Assembly: GCA_046706685.1 (NCBI GenBank)
Contig: JBJKPE010000150.1
Span: 1 to 64,000 of the forward strand
Origin: JARRRD01 sp046706685
GTDB lineage: Bacteria; Nitrospirota; Thermodesulfovibrionia; Thermodesulfovibrionales; UBA6898
Direction: 5' to 3'
Length of the DNA stretch: 64,000 bases
The position numbers and the translations under genes were made by a program. The notes under the pieces are model-generated. The model was given only the letters and a program-made list of their open reading frames with translations. It searched no databases and had not been told where the DNA came from. Shown one piece after another: positions 1-8,886 of the stretch. Position 1 is the first letter of the stretch, and every line of letters begins with the position of its first letter.

Positions 1-189
1 TTAGCCCCACTTCTCCTGCCTCCTTGACCTGTTTCAAGAAGGGTATTTTGACTGTTCATTTCGTGTAGATTCCTTACGTGAGGCAACGATTCTACTTTAT
101 ATAGATTTTTGATGAGGCAATGCGCGGACTTCCAATAAAGTCGGCAATGATTGTAATATAAGAGAAACGTAAGCCCGGAGGAGACAGGA

Positions 190-1146
190 ATGCTCAGACT
201 CAGACTGCCTTTTGTCGCCATCTTCATCATAGTCCTTACGGTTCCCGCACGGGGAGCGGTTTTACTCGACAGAGTCGTGGCGGTGGTGAACCAGGATGTC
301 ATTACATGGAGCGAACTTTACAAGGCTATGAAGATGGACGCATCTCCGAATGTGAGAGACATGACAGCGGAGACAAGGGATAAAATTTTCAAAGAACAGG
401 AAGCTCCTTTTCTGGAGAACCTTATAAATGTGAAGCTTGAACTTCAGCAGGCCGCGAGCGAGGGACTGACTGTGGGCGACGAAGAGGTCAAGGAGGCCAT
501 AGACAGTATCAAGAAGAAATATTCCATGAGCGACGCCGTCCTTGCAGAATCCCTGAAGAAGGAAGGATACACGCTCGACGAATATCGCAAGCGGCTGCGG
601 GAACAGATCCTGGTGAGCAAGGTTGTCAACCGGGACATAAGGAGTAAGATCCTGGTGACCGACTCGGACGTTCATAATTATGTGGAGGGACACAAAAGTT
701 CGCTCGAAGGCGTCGAGGGATACCGCATCAGCCAGATTTTTTTTAAGATGCCCGCAAGCGCTGAAGAGAAAAGCCGGATCGAGGAAAAGGCCGAGGCGAT
801 AGTGAAAAGAATAAAGGGCGGTGAGAACTTTGCCGAGCTCGCAAAGGAATATTCTGAAGATGCCTCTGCGAGCGCCGGCGGTGACCTCGGCTTCATTAAG
901 AAGGACCAGCTGATGAAGGAGTTTCGTGATGAGGTTGCCAGGATGAAGCCTGGTGATGTGAGCAGTCCTTTCTGGAGCAAGAGCGGCCTCCACATTATAA
1001 AGCTCGACGAAAAGTCGGGTGCAGGCGGCGCCAACCAGATTGAGGAGCAGGCTAGAGAGGAAGTCACCAAGAACCTATTTAACGAAAAATACAACGAGTG
1101 GGTGAAATCGCTGAGAGACCAGGCGTTTATCGAGGTCAAGCTCTAG
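190..1146 (+). CDS. SurA-like periplasmic peptidyl-prolyl cis-trans isomerase
   Basis: Periplasmic folding chaperone for outer-membrane proteins. The first ~22 residues form a signal peptide (basic start, hydrophobic core, cut near ARG-A). A SurA N-terminal region (about 25-150) begins with the typical RVVAVVNQDVITWSEL, and one PpiC/parvulin domain follows (about 170-270; IS-Q-I-F, GGDLGF and SGLHIIKLDE). It is 318 residues with one PpiC domain, shorter than E. coli SurA, which has two. The ATG is preceded by GGAGGAG at good spacing. purN follows after 4 bases, so the two are probably cotranscribed. Family call is firm; SurA versus a generic PpiC chaperone is inference. Confidence 0.88.
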   Translation: MLRLRLPFVAIFIIVLTVPARGAVLLDRVVAVVNQDVITWSELYKAMKMDASPNVRDMTAETRDKIFKEQEAPFLENLINVKLELQQAASEGLTVGDEEVKEAIDSIKKKYSMSDAVLAESLKKEGYTLDEYRKRLREQILVSKVVNRDIRSKILVTDSDVHNYVEGHKSSLEGVEGYRISQIFFKMPASAEEKSRIEEKAEAIVKRIKGGENFAELAKEYSEDASASAGGDLGFIKKDQLMKEFRDEVARMKPGDVSSPFWSKSGLHIIKLDEKSGAGGANQIEEQAREEVTKNLFNEKYNEWVKSLRDQAFIEVKL

Positions 1147-1150
1147 GCCG

Positions 1151-1804
1151 ATGAACGGACTTGGGGTGGGCGTACTGGCATCCGGAAGGGGATCGAATTT
1201 TCAGTCCATAATCGATTCTATTGAATCCGGCCATGTGAAGGCCGAGATAAAGGTGCTGATTGCCGACAACCACAATGCCTTTGCTCTGGAGAGGGCACGG
1301 AAGCACGGCATAGAACCGCTCGTCATGGTTCCGAAGGAGTTCGGTTCGAGAGACGATTATTTCAGGAAGTTGGCGCAGGAGCTTCAGCTTCGGGGCGTAA
1401 ATCTTGTAGTCCTCGCCGGTTTTATGCGTATTGTGGGCAAACCCCTTCTTGATGCATTTCCGAACAGTGTTATGAACATTCATCCGGCACTGCTCCCGTC
1501 TTTCCCGGGGCTTCATGGTCAGCGGCAGGCCGGCGACTACGGGGTGAAGATTTCGGGTTGCACAGTGCATTTCGTCGATGAGGGTATGGATACCGGTCCT
1601 ATAATCATACAGGCCGCTGTGGCGGTGCGGTATGAAGACACTGAAGAATCCTTGTCGGAAAGAATACTGAAGATGGAACATAAGATTTATCCGGAGGCTA
1701 TCAGGATGTTCGCCGAAGGCCGGCTCGAAGTAATCGGGAGAAAAGTCAGGATAAAAGAGGAGGGCCGGCAGGAAGCGGCTCTCATAAGCCCTCATGTGGG
1801 CTGA
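1151..1804 (+). CDS. purN: Phosphoribosylglycinamide formyltransferase PurN
   Basis: Third step of purine synthesis: transfers a formyl group from 10-formyl-tetrahydrofolate to GAR. The 217-residue length is normal. Visible signatures are the N-terminal VLASGRGSNFQ phosphate-binding loop, the catalytic MNIHPALLPSFPG segment (Asn, His) and the VDEGMDTGPII segment with the catalytic Asp. The C-terminal ~20 residues are poorly conserved and charged. It starts 4 bases after the surA-like stop with only a weak ribosome site, suggesting translational coupling. A 18-base palindromic repeat lies just behind it. Confidence 0.95.
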   Translation: MNGLGVGVLASGRGSNFQSIIDSIESGHVKAEIKVLIADNHNAFALERARKHGIEPLVMVPKEFGSRDDYFRKLAQELQLRGVNLVVLAGFMRIVGKPLLDAFPNSVMNIHPALLPSFPGLHGQRQAGDYGVKISGCTVHFVDEGMDTGPIIIQAAVAVRYEDTEESLSERILKMEHKIYPEAIRMFAEGRLEVIGRKVRIKEEGRQEAALISPHVG

Positions 1805-1822
1805 TCGCCTCAGCCGGACTAC

Positions 1823-1840
1823 CTGCCTGCCGGCAGGCAG
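1823..1840. repeat. Palindromic repeat CTGCCTGCCGGCAGGCAG
   Basis: Perfect 18-base palindrome between purN and the convergent DUF4416 gene. The same core occurs, 20 bases long, at 21569-21588 inside a larger hairpin-rich repeat. Likely a member of a dispersed extragenic palindrome family. The gap 1841-2018 shows nothing else. Confidence 0.7.
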
Positions 1841-2018
1841 AGGCAGGTCGGCAAAAAAAATGTCTCGGAACTTCTGTTCCCGCGTGGAGTCAGGCACTCA
1901 AGTCTGAAGTTCACGGATAAAGCTTAGAAGGAAGACTCCTTACCTCATTGGTGATACAAAACTTTCCTCCCTCTCCCCGTTTTCTCCCCGCCTCTGTGCC
2001 TCAGTGGTCAGGAAGAGC

Positions 2019-2564
2019 TTATTGCAGCGACGGCTGGATGTCACGGAAGGCCTTCTTCTTGAGGAGGCTTCTTGCTTTTATAAAGTTTGTGAGAAACACC
2101 TCCTCGCGGTAGTCGGGATACGTATAGGGCAGGGCGTTGAAGATGCCGTCCTTGTGAAAGAGTTCAACTTCGGCGAATACTCCCCTGCCGAGATAGATCC
2201 TGTGGGAATAATTCTTGCTGGAAACCAGCACTACCTTTGCGAGTGTCATATACCCCGGGTCGATGTTGATCTGTCGTCTGCCGTCCCTGGAAAACCCCTT
2301 CTCCATACTCATTGCAGTCAGTTTTGCGCCTACGACCGATGAGGCGTCGACAGGCCTTTCGAAGAACAGAAACTTTCTGAAAACAGGCGGGGCGAGTTCT
2401 CTTGCATAGTACTCAGTGTAGTCCCAGGGAAGGGGGGGACTCTCAAAGAGGGTCTTTCCGAAAGTCTTTTTAAGCTCCAGCGAAGCGGCGGCGAAAATGT
2501 CAGTGGAGGAATACAGACATCCGACAAAGAGAACGGCTATTTCAGGTCCTCTTCCGCCGGCCAT
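2019..2564 (-). CDS. DUF4416 family protein
   Basis: 181-residue soluble protein that matches the DUF4416 family as I recognise it: PEIAVLFVGCLYSS at the N-terminus, WDYTEYYARELAP around residue 45, and INIDPGYMTLAKVVL around residue 98 followed by HRIYLGRGVFAEVEL. No biochemical function is established. It begins 3 bases after the stop of the thioredoxin-like gene (TAGGGCATG), so translation is probably coupled. No cysteine-cluster or catalytic motif is evident. It is common in Nitrospirota and deltaproteobacteria, which fits the other genes here. Confidence 0.8.
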   Translation of the reverse strand: MAGGRGPEIAVLFVGCLYSSTDIFAAASLELKKTFGKTLFESPPLPWDYTEYYARELAPPVFRKFLFFERPVDASSVVGAKLTAMSMEKGFSRDGRRQINIDPGYMTLAKVVLVSSKNYSHRIYLGRGVFAEVELFHKDGIFNALPYTYPDYREEVFLTNFIKARSLLKKKAFRDIQPSLQ

Positions 2565-2567
2565 GCC

Positions 2568-3092
2568 CTAACGCAGCAGGGACGAAATGAAGTCTCTTTC
2601 CTCGGGACTGTTCCAGTTGTCCGGACCTATCATCTTCTTCTGCAAAATCCCGTTCTTATCGATTACGTAAGTCTCGGGAACACCCGTGACGCCGAAAGTC
2701 CGCGCAGTGGCGCCATCGGGATCTGAATAGACCGGAAAGACGTATCCCTTGGATTTCATGTATGCTACTGCAGTTACAGGGGTATCTTTGTACAGTATGG
2801 TGATCATGATAAAATCTTTGTTGGACGCCATTTCCTTGTAAATGGCATCAACTGAAGGCATCTCTTCCTTGCAGGGATCGCACCAGGACGCCCAGAAGTT
2901 GACAAAGAGGACCTTCCCCTTCAGATCGGAAGACGAAAGAGTCTTGCCGGTCCGGAAATCCGTCACATGGAAATCCGGCGCGTACAGTCCGACTGCCACC
3001 GGTTTTTTCGTCGCTCCCTGCCTGAGACTCAGAACAACAGCAGCAATTCCCCCGACGAGGAGCAACAGCAGAATAATTTGTTTGCCTTTCAT
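2568..3092 (-). CDS. TlpA/ResA-type membrane-anchored thiol-disulfide oxidoreductase
   Basis: Periplasmic thioredoxin-fold protein held by one N-terminal membrane helix (residues ~5-23). The AhpC/TSA-redoxin domain spans about 36-174, with the redox pair in WCDPC (Cys71, Cys74) and the cis-Pro region GVPETYVID. Such proteins reduce disulfides in the periplasm, often apocytochromes c during maturation; which substrate applies here is not visible. The start at 3092 is chosen over the upstream 3149 because a GTGAGGAT ribosome site lies directly before it and the membrane helix then begins at once. DUF4416 is coupled downstream. Confidence 0.88.
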   Translation of the reverse strand: MKGKQIILLLLLVGGIAAVVLSLRQGATKKPVAVGLYAPDFHVTDFRTGKTLSSSDLKGKVLFVNFWASWCDPCKEEMPSVDAIYKEMASNKDFIMITILYKDTPVTAVAYMKSKGYVFPVYSDPDGATARTFGVTGVPETYVIDKNGILQKKMIGPDNWNSPEERDFISSLLR

Positions 3093-3203
3093 ATCCTCAC
3101 AGTATGCCGATTCCGCAGAAAATTGGAAAAATGCCGTACCAGCCCGCAACGACAGCCCGGTGTTCCCGGGTGTCCGAAGATGACCGGCTCGGGGAAACAG
3201 CCA

Positions 3204-5645
3204 TTAATTCACGCCCGAAAAGACCGATGCCTCTTCAACAGATACGAAAACAGGGCTTCCCGCATCAAGAAGAACCCTGATCTTCTGAGCACCCTTGAAC
3301 CTGCCTTTAAGGATTTCTTCCGAAAGCGGATCCTCGATGATCTTTTGGACGGCCCTTTTCATTGGTCTTGCGCCATAGGAAGGCTTGTAATGGTGCTCAA
3401 GTATCCATTCCTTGACTTCCTGGGAGACCTCGAGGACAAATTCCTGCTCGATAAGCTGCACATTGGTCTCTTCTATCAGGAGGTCTATTATCGAAATAAG
3501 ATGCTGTTTTTCCAAGGGGTGGAATACGACAATCTCATCCACCCGGTTTAGAAACTCGGGGTTGAAAGTCTTTCTCAATTCGTTCAGGACGTTGTCCTTG
3601 ATATTCTTGTAAATCTCTCCGGATTCGCTCCTCTGGAAGCCGAGCGGCGTTGCCTTTTCTATGATTCTCGCGCCGACATTCGAGGTCATTATTATCACGG
3701 TGTTCCTGAAGTCGACCTTCCTTCCGAAACTGTCCGTGAGCCCACCCTCGTCAAGGACCTGCAGCAGAATGTTGAATACGTCGGGGTGAGCCTTCTCAAT
3801 CTCATCAAAGAGAATAACGGAATAAGGCTTCTTTCGCACCTTCTCCGTGAGTTGGCCGCCCTCTTCATAGCCTACATAACCGGGAGGCGCTCCGGTTAGC
3901 CTGGATACGTTGAATCTCTCCATATATTCAGACATGTCGATCTTGATAAGGGAAGTCTCATCGTTGAACAGGAAGCTGGCGAGCGCTTTCGCAAGTTCCG
4001 TCTTGCCGACCCCTGTGGGTCCGAGAAAGAAAAAAGACCCGATGGGTTTCTTGCTGTTTTTCAGTCCGGCCCTGGATCTTCTGATAGCCCTGGACACCGC
4101 CTTGACGGCTTCATCCTGGGCGATGATCCGGTTGTGCAGCTCTTCTTCCATCCTCAGGAGTTTCTCTGATTCCTTCTCCTCGATCTTGAATATGGGGATG
4201 CCGGTCATCTTTGCGACAGTATAGGCCACATCTTCTTCGTCGATCAGCGGGATCTCCTTGGAGAGATCATCTCTCCACTTCTTCTGGAGATGTTCCAGCA
4301 TAGCCTTCACTTTCTCTTCTTCCGACCTTATGGAAGACGCCTTGTCAAGGTCGTGAAGCTTGACGTAAAGATTCTTTTCCTTAGACAGTCTGCTCATCTT
4401 GTATTCCAGCTCTTTGAGTTCAAGCGGAGGGGTAAACCTCTTCATCTTTATTCGCGAGCCCGTTTCGTCTATTACATCAATCGCCTTGTCGGGCAAAAAC
4501 CTGTCCGGAATGTATCTGTCAGAAAGTCTGGCCGAGGCGGTCACGGCATCGCTGCTGAACTTGACACGGTGGTGGGCCTCGTACCTAGGGCGCAACCCGC
4601 TCAATATCTCAATAGTAGTGTCTATATCGGGAGGCTGAACGTATATAGGCTGGAATCTCCTCTCGAAGGCCCTGTCCTTTTCTATATACTTTCTGTATTC
4701 ATCGGGAGTGGTCGCCCCTATGCACTGCACTTCGCCCCTGGAAAGAGCCGGTTTGAGCATGCTTGAGGCGTCTATGGACCCTTCCGCGGCGCCTGCTCCT
4801 ATCAAGGTGTGCAATTCGTCCACGAAGAGTATTACATTGTCCACCTGAACGATTTCCTTCATCACGATTTTCAGGCGCTCTTCGAACTGTCCGCGGTACT
4901 TGGTTCCGGCAATGAGAGCTCCGAGGTCCAGCGATATGATCCTCTTGCCTGCAACGCCTTCCGGGACATCACCGGTGATTATCTTCTGGCACAGACCTTC
5001 TACTATCGCCGTTTTGCCGACGCCCGGCTCCCCTATTATGACAGGGTTGTTCTTTATTCTTCTTCCGAGGACCTGAAGTACCCTTTCTATTTCATCTTCT
5101 CTGCCGATCACCGGGTCGAGCCGGTTTTCCCGCGCCATGTGCGTCAGGTCCCGTCCGAATTCATCAAGGGCCGGGGTCGCGCTTCGCTTATCGCGCATGT
5201 GGGCATATGATTTCATTGACAGGTTTATAGTCAACTGTCTCGCCCCGAGGAGGTTTGCTCCGAGATTGCGCAGGATCTTACCCGCAATTCCTTCATCTTC
5301 CCTGATGAGCCCCAGGAGTAAATGTTCGCTGCCGATATAGTTATGGCCCAGAAGACGCGCCTCTTCCACCGCCAGTTCAAGCACCTTCTTAGCACGCGGT
5401 GTGAAGGGGATGTCTCCGAATGTCAGAAGATTCATACCTGCCGGAAGATTTCTCTCTATCTCCATGCGAAGTTCCTCTACCGTGAGCCCCATCTTCTTAA
5501 GTATTGCCACCGGAAGACCGTCGTCTTCTCTCAAAAGAGCGAGCAAAAGGTGCTCAGTGCCGAGGTAATCGTTCTGTCTTCTTTCCGCCTCTTCCTTCGC
5601 GAAAATTATTACTTTTCTTCCTCTTTCAGTAAATTTCTCGAACAT
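3204..5645 (-). CDS. clpC: ATP-dependent Clp protease ATP-binding subunit ClpC
   Basis: Hsp100 unfoldase that feeds substrates to ClpP. Order: two Clp_N repeats (~1-145), AAA+ D1 with Walker A GEPGVGKTA and Walker B LFVDELH, a middle region with a UVR-like charged helix (R-S-E-E-E-K-V-K), AAA+ D2 with GPTGVGKTE and LFDEIEKAH, then the C-terminal D2-small domain. 813 residues is right for ClpC, not ClpB: the long coiled-coil M domain is absent. A plausible promoter lies upstream. No ctsR/mcsAB genes are adjacent, unlike in Firmicutes. The next gene is 112 bases downstream. Confidence 0.95.
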   Translation of the reverse strand: MFEKFTERGRKVIIFAKEEAERRQNDYLGTEHLLLALLREDDGLPVAILKKMGLTVEELRMEIERNLPAGMNLLTFGDIPFTPRAKKVLELAVEEARLLGHNYIGSEHLLLGLIREDEGIAGKILRNLGANLLGARQLTINLSMKSYAHMRDKRSATPALDEFGRDLTHMARENRLDPVIGREDEIERVLQVLGRRIKNNPVIIGEPGVGKTAIVEGLCQKIITGDVPEGVAGKRIISLDLGALIAGTKYRGQFEERLKIVMKEIVQVDNVILFVDELHTLIGAGAAEGSIDASSMLKPALSRGEVQCIGATTPDEYRKYIEKDRAFERRFQPIYVQPPDIDTTIEILSGLRPRYEAHHRVKFSSDAVTASARLSDRYIPDRFLPDKAIDVIDETGSRIKMKRFTPPLELKELEYKMSRLSKEKNLYVKLHDLDKASSIRSEEEKVKAMLEHLQKKWRDDLSKEIPLIDEEDVAYTVAKMTGIPIFKIEEKESEKLLRMEEELHNRIIAQDEAVKAVSRAIRRSRAGLKNSKKPIGSFFFLGPTGVGKTELAKALASFLFNDETSLIKIDMSEYMERFNVSRLTGAPPGYVGYEEGGQLTEKVRKKPYSVILFDEIEKAHPDVFNILLQVLDEGGLTDSFGRKVDFRNTVIIMTSNVGARIIEKATPLGFQRSESGEIYKNIKDNVLNELRKTFNPEFLNRVDEIVVFHPLEKQHLISIIDLLIEETNVQLIEQEFVLEVSQEVKEWILEHHYKPSYGARPMKRAVQKIIEDPLSEEILKGRFKGAQKIRVLLDAGSPVFVSVEEASVFSGVN

Positions 5646-5683
5646 CGGTCACTCCTTATCAGAACCTCGTAGTCCTTAATCAA

Positions 5684-5713
5684 ATAATACTTTTTTTGAG
5701 GAGTCAAAGTCAA
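5684..5713 (-). promoter_or_regulatory. Predicted sigma-70-type promoter of clpC
   Basis: On the minus strand TTGACT (5708-5713) and TATTAT (5684-5689) are separated by 18 bases, about 40 bases before the clpC ATG. A second copy of TTGACT overlaps it at 5702-5707. Seen by eye only. Confidence 0.4.
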
Positions 5714-5756
5714 TAAAGAGGAGAGCCCGCAGAGCATGTCGGAAGGCGCGTATTAC

Positions 5757-5888
5757 TGTCCGACAAGGGACAAAAAAGGAGCGTACCATGTCAAAAAAAT
5801 GGTTTAACCGGCGCCTTACGGACAAACAACTGTCATGGGACAGCGGACAAGATGTATTTGTCCCTGTGTACGACTTTTGTCCGGAAGG
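5757..5888. repeat. Cluster of TGTCC/GGACA inverted repeats
   Basis: Eight copies of TGTCC or GGACA lie within about 130 bases between clpC and ndk. They form several inverted pairs: TGTCC-6-GGACA at 5757-5772, GACAA-7-TTGTC at 5846-5862, and an outer 13-base pair (12 matches) CCTTACGGACAAA at 5814-5826 with TTTGTCCGGAAGG at 5876-5888. The arrangement suggests a small mobile or REP-like element, or a complex terminator for the minus-strand genes. Confidence 0.5.
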
Positions 5889-5905
5889 AGGTCTATAAAG
5901 AGAGT

Positions 5906-6646
5906 CTAATCATCCTCCAGGCTCAAATTGATCAGATATTTTGCGGCGACGGATCCAAGAGTGACGGCAGACTTCTTTCCCTGGTGTATCATGCGGAGTC
6001 CCTCCAGATCAGTTTTCCAGGCGATATCGCCCGGGGCGAGGAGGCAGACACTTCCCGGCTCGTGTTTCATATAAAGCCTGTTATCCTTGAAATAATAATG
6101 ATCGTCGTTCATCTCCTCATCATACGCCCGCATGGATGGGGGAATATCAGCAGGCCGGAACCAGAGTTTTATCTCCCTCTCCGCCTCAAGATCGGTTGCA
6201 GAGGCGTGGATAAGATTATCCATCCGGTCGGCGACTGTTTTGCCCTGTTCGTCTTTAATGGGAACAATCGTACCCAGTGAGCGGACACACCCCGGCCTTG
6301 AATCCCGCGCCACGTGGGGGTTTGTCGGGCCGCATATATCGCGCATCTTCTTTGTCGCATCCGGGCCCTGGTAAACAAACGCAATCACTCTTCGTCTCTC
6401 CGGTTGCTCGGGGTAGTGAAGGCGACCGGTGATGTAATCTATCAGGGACGGGTAAAATATCTTCCCATAGTGTTCGGCGTAGTGCTCCTCGGCGAGCAAT
6501 CTGCTCACGTGGACTATCTTCGCCGCCGCAAAACGAAGACCGGTATGAAATTCCGAGAGCAGAGAAAGCACATAACCGGTCAATGAATTCTTGAGAGCAT
6601 CTGGCTTAATCAGTACAAGTGTCTGTTCCAACTCTTTTTTCGACAT
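5906..6646 (-). CDS. Nucleoside-diphosphate kinase family protein, extended form
   Basis: Resembles nucleoside-diphosphate kinase, which moves the gamma-phosphate between NTPs and NDPs through a phosphohistidine. The ATP-site lysine region LVLIKPDALK (Lys14), the GPTNP block near residue 106 and the catalytic histidine block DNLIHAS (His147) are visible. At 246 residues it is far longer than the usual ~140: there is an insertion just before the active-site His (PIKDEQGKTVADRM) and about 80 extra C-terminal residues of unknown role. It follows mdh by 59 bases on the same strand. Kinase activity is likely but not certain given the extra parts. Confidence 0.75.
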   Translation of the reverse strand: MSKKELEQTLVLIKPDALKNSLTGYVLSLLSEFHTGLRFAAAKIVHVSRLLAEEHYAEHYGKIFYPSLIDYITGRLHYPEQPERRRVIAFVYQGPDATKKMRDICGPTNPHVARDSRPGCVRSLGTIVPIKDEQGKTVADRMDNLIHASATDLEAEREIKLWFRPADIPPSMRAYDEEMNDDHYYFKDNRLYMKHEPGSVCLLAPGDIAWKTDLEGLRMIHQGKKSAVTLGSVAAKYLINLSLEDD

Positions 6647-6705
6647 ATGGCAAATACCTTTCTTGGCGTTGTCCGGCTGGAGAAGCAGCCGTCAAACCGG
6701 ATATG

Positions 6706-7635
6706 CTATTCAACAAGGGCTTTTTCGAGCAACTCACTCGTGGCCGCCCCCGACTTGCTGAACTCTTTCATCTCCTCATCTGTAAGTGGGAGTTCTATGA
6801 TTCTTTCTGCACCTTTTCTGCCGAGTACAACCGGAACGCCCATGAACAGGTTGTCAATTCCGTACTGACCGGTAAGGAAGGCCGAACACGGCAGAACCCG
6901 CTTTTCGTCCAGTAGAATTGCCCTGACCATTTCGAACACCGCGGCAGCGGGAGCGTAATAGGCGCTGCCCGTCTTCAGCATGGCTACTATTTCGGCCCCG
7001 CCCTGCCTCGTTCTGGTGACGAGTTCGTCGATGCGGTCTCTTTCGATAAGGCGCTCAAGGGGGATTCCCTTCACCGTTGCGAGCCTGGCCAGGGGGACCA
7101 TGAGGTCTCCGTGCCCTCCAAGGACAATCGCTTCTATGTCACGAGGCGAGACTCCAAGCTCGAGAGACACAAAGGTCCTGAACCGCGAAGAATCCAGAAT
7201 GCCTCCCATTCCCAACACCCGGCGATAATCGAGTCCCGAAACCTTCCATGCTATATAGGTCATTACATCCATGGGGTTGGTGACTACAATGGTTATCGCG
7301 TGAGGCGATAATCTGGACGTCTCGGCGGCAACCTTTCTGATGACCGCGGCGTTAGCCTGCAGGAGGTCGTCCCTGCTCATACCGGGCTTTCTGGGAAAGC
7401 CAGCTGTAACTACGATTACATCTGAGTCCGCCGTCTCCGCGTAGTCGTTTGTGCCTATGGACGAAGTGGAGACGTTCCAGAGGGAAGCGGCCTCTGCCAG
7501 GTCAAGGGCCTTGCCCTGGGGGATGCCCTCCGCGATATCAAAGAGCACGACGTCGGCAAGTCCCGACTGAAGGACCAGATGTGCCGTAGTCGCCCCAACG
7601 TTTCCAGCACCGATTATGGACACTCTCGCTTTCAT
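6706..7635 (-). CDS. mdh: Malate dehydrogenase (LDH-like family)
   Basis: NAD-dependent interconversion of malate and oxaloacetate. The Rossmann glycine motif GAGNVGATTA lies at the N-terminus, the substrate-specificity loop is GFPRKPGMSRDDLL (Arg, as in malate rather than lactate dehydrogenases), VTNPMDVM follows, and the catalytic His is in GGHGDLMVP. Length ~309 is that of tetrameric LDH-like malate dehydrogenases. Two starts are possible: GTG at 7641 or ATG at 7635; neither has a strong ribosome site, and the ATG puts the beta-strand at the usual place. Divergent from the inositol-phosphate synthase gene. Confidence 0.94.
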   Translation of the reverse strand: MKARVSIIGAGNVGATTAHLVLQSGLADVVLFDIAEGIPQGKALDLAEAASLWNVSTSSIGTNDYAETADSDVIVVTAGFPRKPGMSRDDLLQANAAVIRKVAAETSRLSPHAITIVVTNPMDVMTYIAWKVSGLDYRRVLGMGGILDSSRFRTFVSLELGVSPRDIEAIVLGGHGDLMVPLARLATVKGIPLERLIERDRIDELVTRTRQGGAEIVAMLKTGSAYYAPAAAVFEMVRAILLDEKRVLPCSAFLTGQYGIDNLFMGVPVVLGRKGAERIIELPLTDEEMKEFSKSGAATSELLEKALVE

Positions 7636-7699
7636 GGACACGACATTATAAAAGAGACGCCCGGGAATGGCAAGAAAAATATCGAGGATGTTATTATTC

Positions 7700-7728
7700 T
7701 TGACATAAAAAATTATCTTTGCTATATA
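7700..7728 (+). promoter_or_regulatory. Predicted strong sigma-70 promoter of the inositol-phosphate synthase operon
   Basis: TTGACA at 7700-7705, exactly 17 bases, then TATATA at 7723-7728, in an AT-rich divergent region. The start site would fall near 7735, giving a ~40-base leader before the ATG at 7775. Confidence 0.6.
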
Positions 7729-7774
7729 TCATTTTGCATGTAATCGCCAGGAAGGGGAAGGAACAAGAAATACA

Positions 7775-8875
7775 ATGAGAGAGATACGTATTGCAATAGC
7801 GGGCGCCGGGAACTGCGCAAGCTCACTTATTCAGGGTATCGAGTATTACAGGAACATTAAGGGAAATGGCGGCGACGCTCTGGGACTTATGCACTATAAC
7901 CTCGGAGGGTATACTCCGGGAGACATCAGGGTTGTAGCCGCATTTGATATAGACAGGCGAAAAGTGGGCAAACCGGTCGGTGAAGCGCTGTTCAGCAAGC
8001 CTAACTGCACAAAAGTCTTCTGCAAGGGAAAGCTTGATATCCCGGTAAAGGTCCAGATGGGGAATGTGCTCGATGGCGTGTCGGACCATCTCAACGGCTA
8101 TCATGAAGACAGAAGGTTCATTGTGGCGAAGAAGAAGCCGGCAGATGTGGTGAAAGTGCTCAGGCGGTCCGGGGCTGAGATACTTCTGAATTACCTTCCG
8201 GTTGGAGCGGAAGAAGCGACGGCCTTTTATGCCGAGGCCTGTCTGGAGACCGGGGTCAGCCTCATAAACTGTATACCTGTCTTTATCGTTTCCAATAAGA
8301 AGTGGGCAAAGCGGTTCGAGGAGCGTAATATCCCGGCTATCGGCGACGATGTAAAGAGCCAGCTCGGAGCAACTATTATACACCGTTGTCTCGCAAAACT
8401 ATTCGAAGACCGCGGGGTCAAGATAGACAGCACCTATCAGTTGAACGTCGGCGGCAACACGGACTTCATGAATATGCTGAACCGTTCGAGGCTGAGGCTG
8501 AAGAAGGTGTCCAAGACGGAAGCCGTGCAGTCACAGCTTCATATCCCCCTTGACCGCGAAAGAATCCATATAGGACCTTCAGATTACATACCATGGCTCG
8601 ACGACAACAAGGTATGTTTTCTCAGGATGGAGGGAAGGGGATTTGGCAATATACCTCTCCATCTTGAAATGAGGCTCTCCGTGGAGGATTCTCCCAACAG
8701 TGCCGGGGTTGTTATCGATGCGATAAGGTGCTGTAAGATCGCCCGCGACAGGAAGACAGGCGGACCGCTCATTTCACCGTCGGCCTATTTCATGAAACAT
8801 CCCATCAGGCAGTTCTCCGACGAAACAGCGAGGACCATGGTGGAGGATTTTGTCAGGGGTAAAATCGAGAGGTAG
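7775..8875 (+). CDS. ino1: Inositol-3-phosphate synthase
   Basis: Converts glucose 6-phosphate to myo-inositol 3-phosphate using bound NAD. The 366 residues match the short prokaryotic type: IAIAGAGNCASSLIQG dinucleotide loop at the start, VVAAFDIDRRKVG after it, NYLPVGAEEA in the middle, then INCIPVFI, IGDDVKSQLGATI and the Ino1 core LNVGGNTDFMNM, followed by the Lys-rich DNKVCFLRMEGRGFG. A GGAAGGGGAAGG stretch precedes the ATG. A CDP-alcohol phosphotransferase gene starts 11 bases later, so the pair very likely makes an inositol phospholipid. Confidence 0.94.
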   Translation: MREIRIAIAGAGNCASSLIQGIEYYRNIKGNGGDALGLMHYNLGGYTPGDIRVVAAFDIDRRKVGKPVGEALFSKPNCTKVFCKGKLDIPVKVQMGNVLDGVSDHLNGYHEDRRFIVAKKKPADVVKVLRRSGAEILLNYLPVGAEEATAFYAEACLETGVSLINCIPVFIVSNKKWAKRFEERNIPAIGDDVKSQLGATIIHRCLAKLFEDRGVKIDSTYQLNVGGNTDFMNMLNRSRLRLKKVSKTEAVQSQLHIPLDRERIHIGPSDYIPWLDDNKVCFLRMEGRGFGNIPLHLEMRLSVEDSPNSAGVVIDAIRCCKIARDRKTGGPLISPSAYFMKHPIRQFSDETARTMVEDFVRGKIER

Positions 8876-8886
8876 CACGGCGTGAA

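Noticed and set aside
1..68. End of an upstream gene at the left edge
   Set aside because: Short open stretches exist on both strands, but none shows recognisable sequence; the 189 bases before the SurA-like gene were left unannotated.
262..993. Long antisense open frames opposite real genes (for example here, 1136-1897, 10474-11538, 20381-21388)
   Set aside because: They mirror strongly conserved genes on the other strand, have no ribosome sites or family features, and arise from GC-biased codon use.
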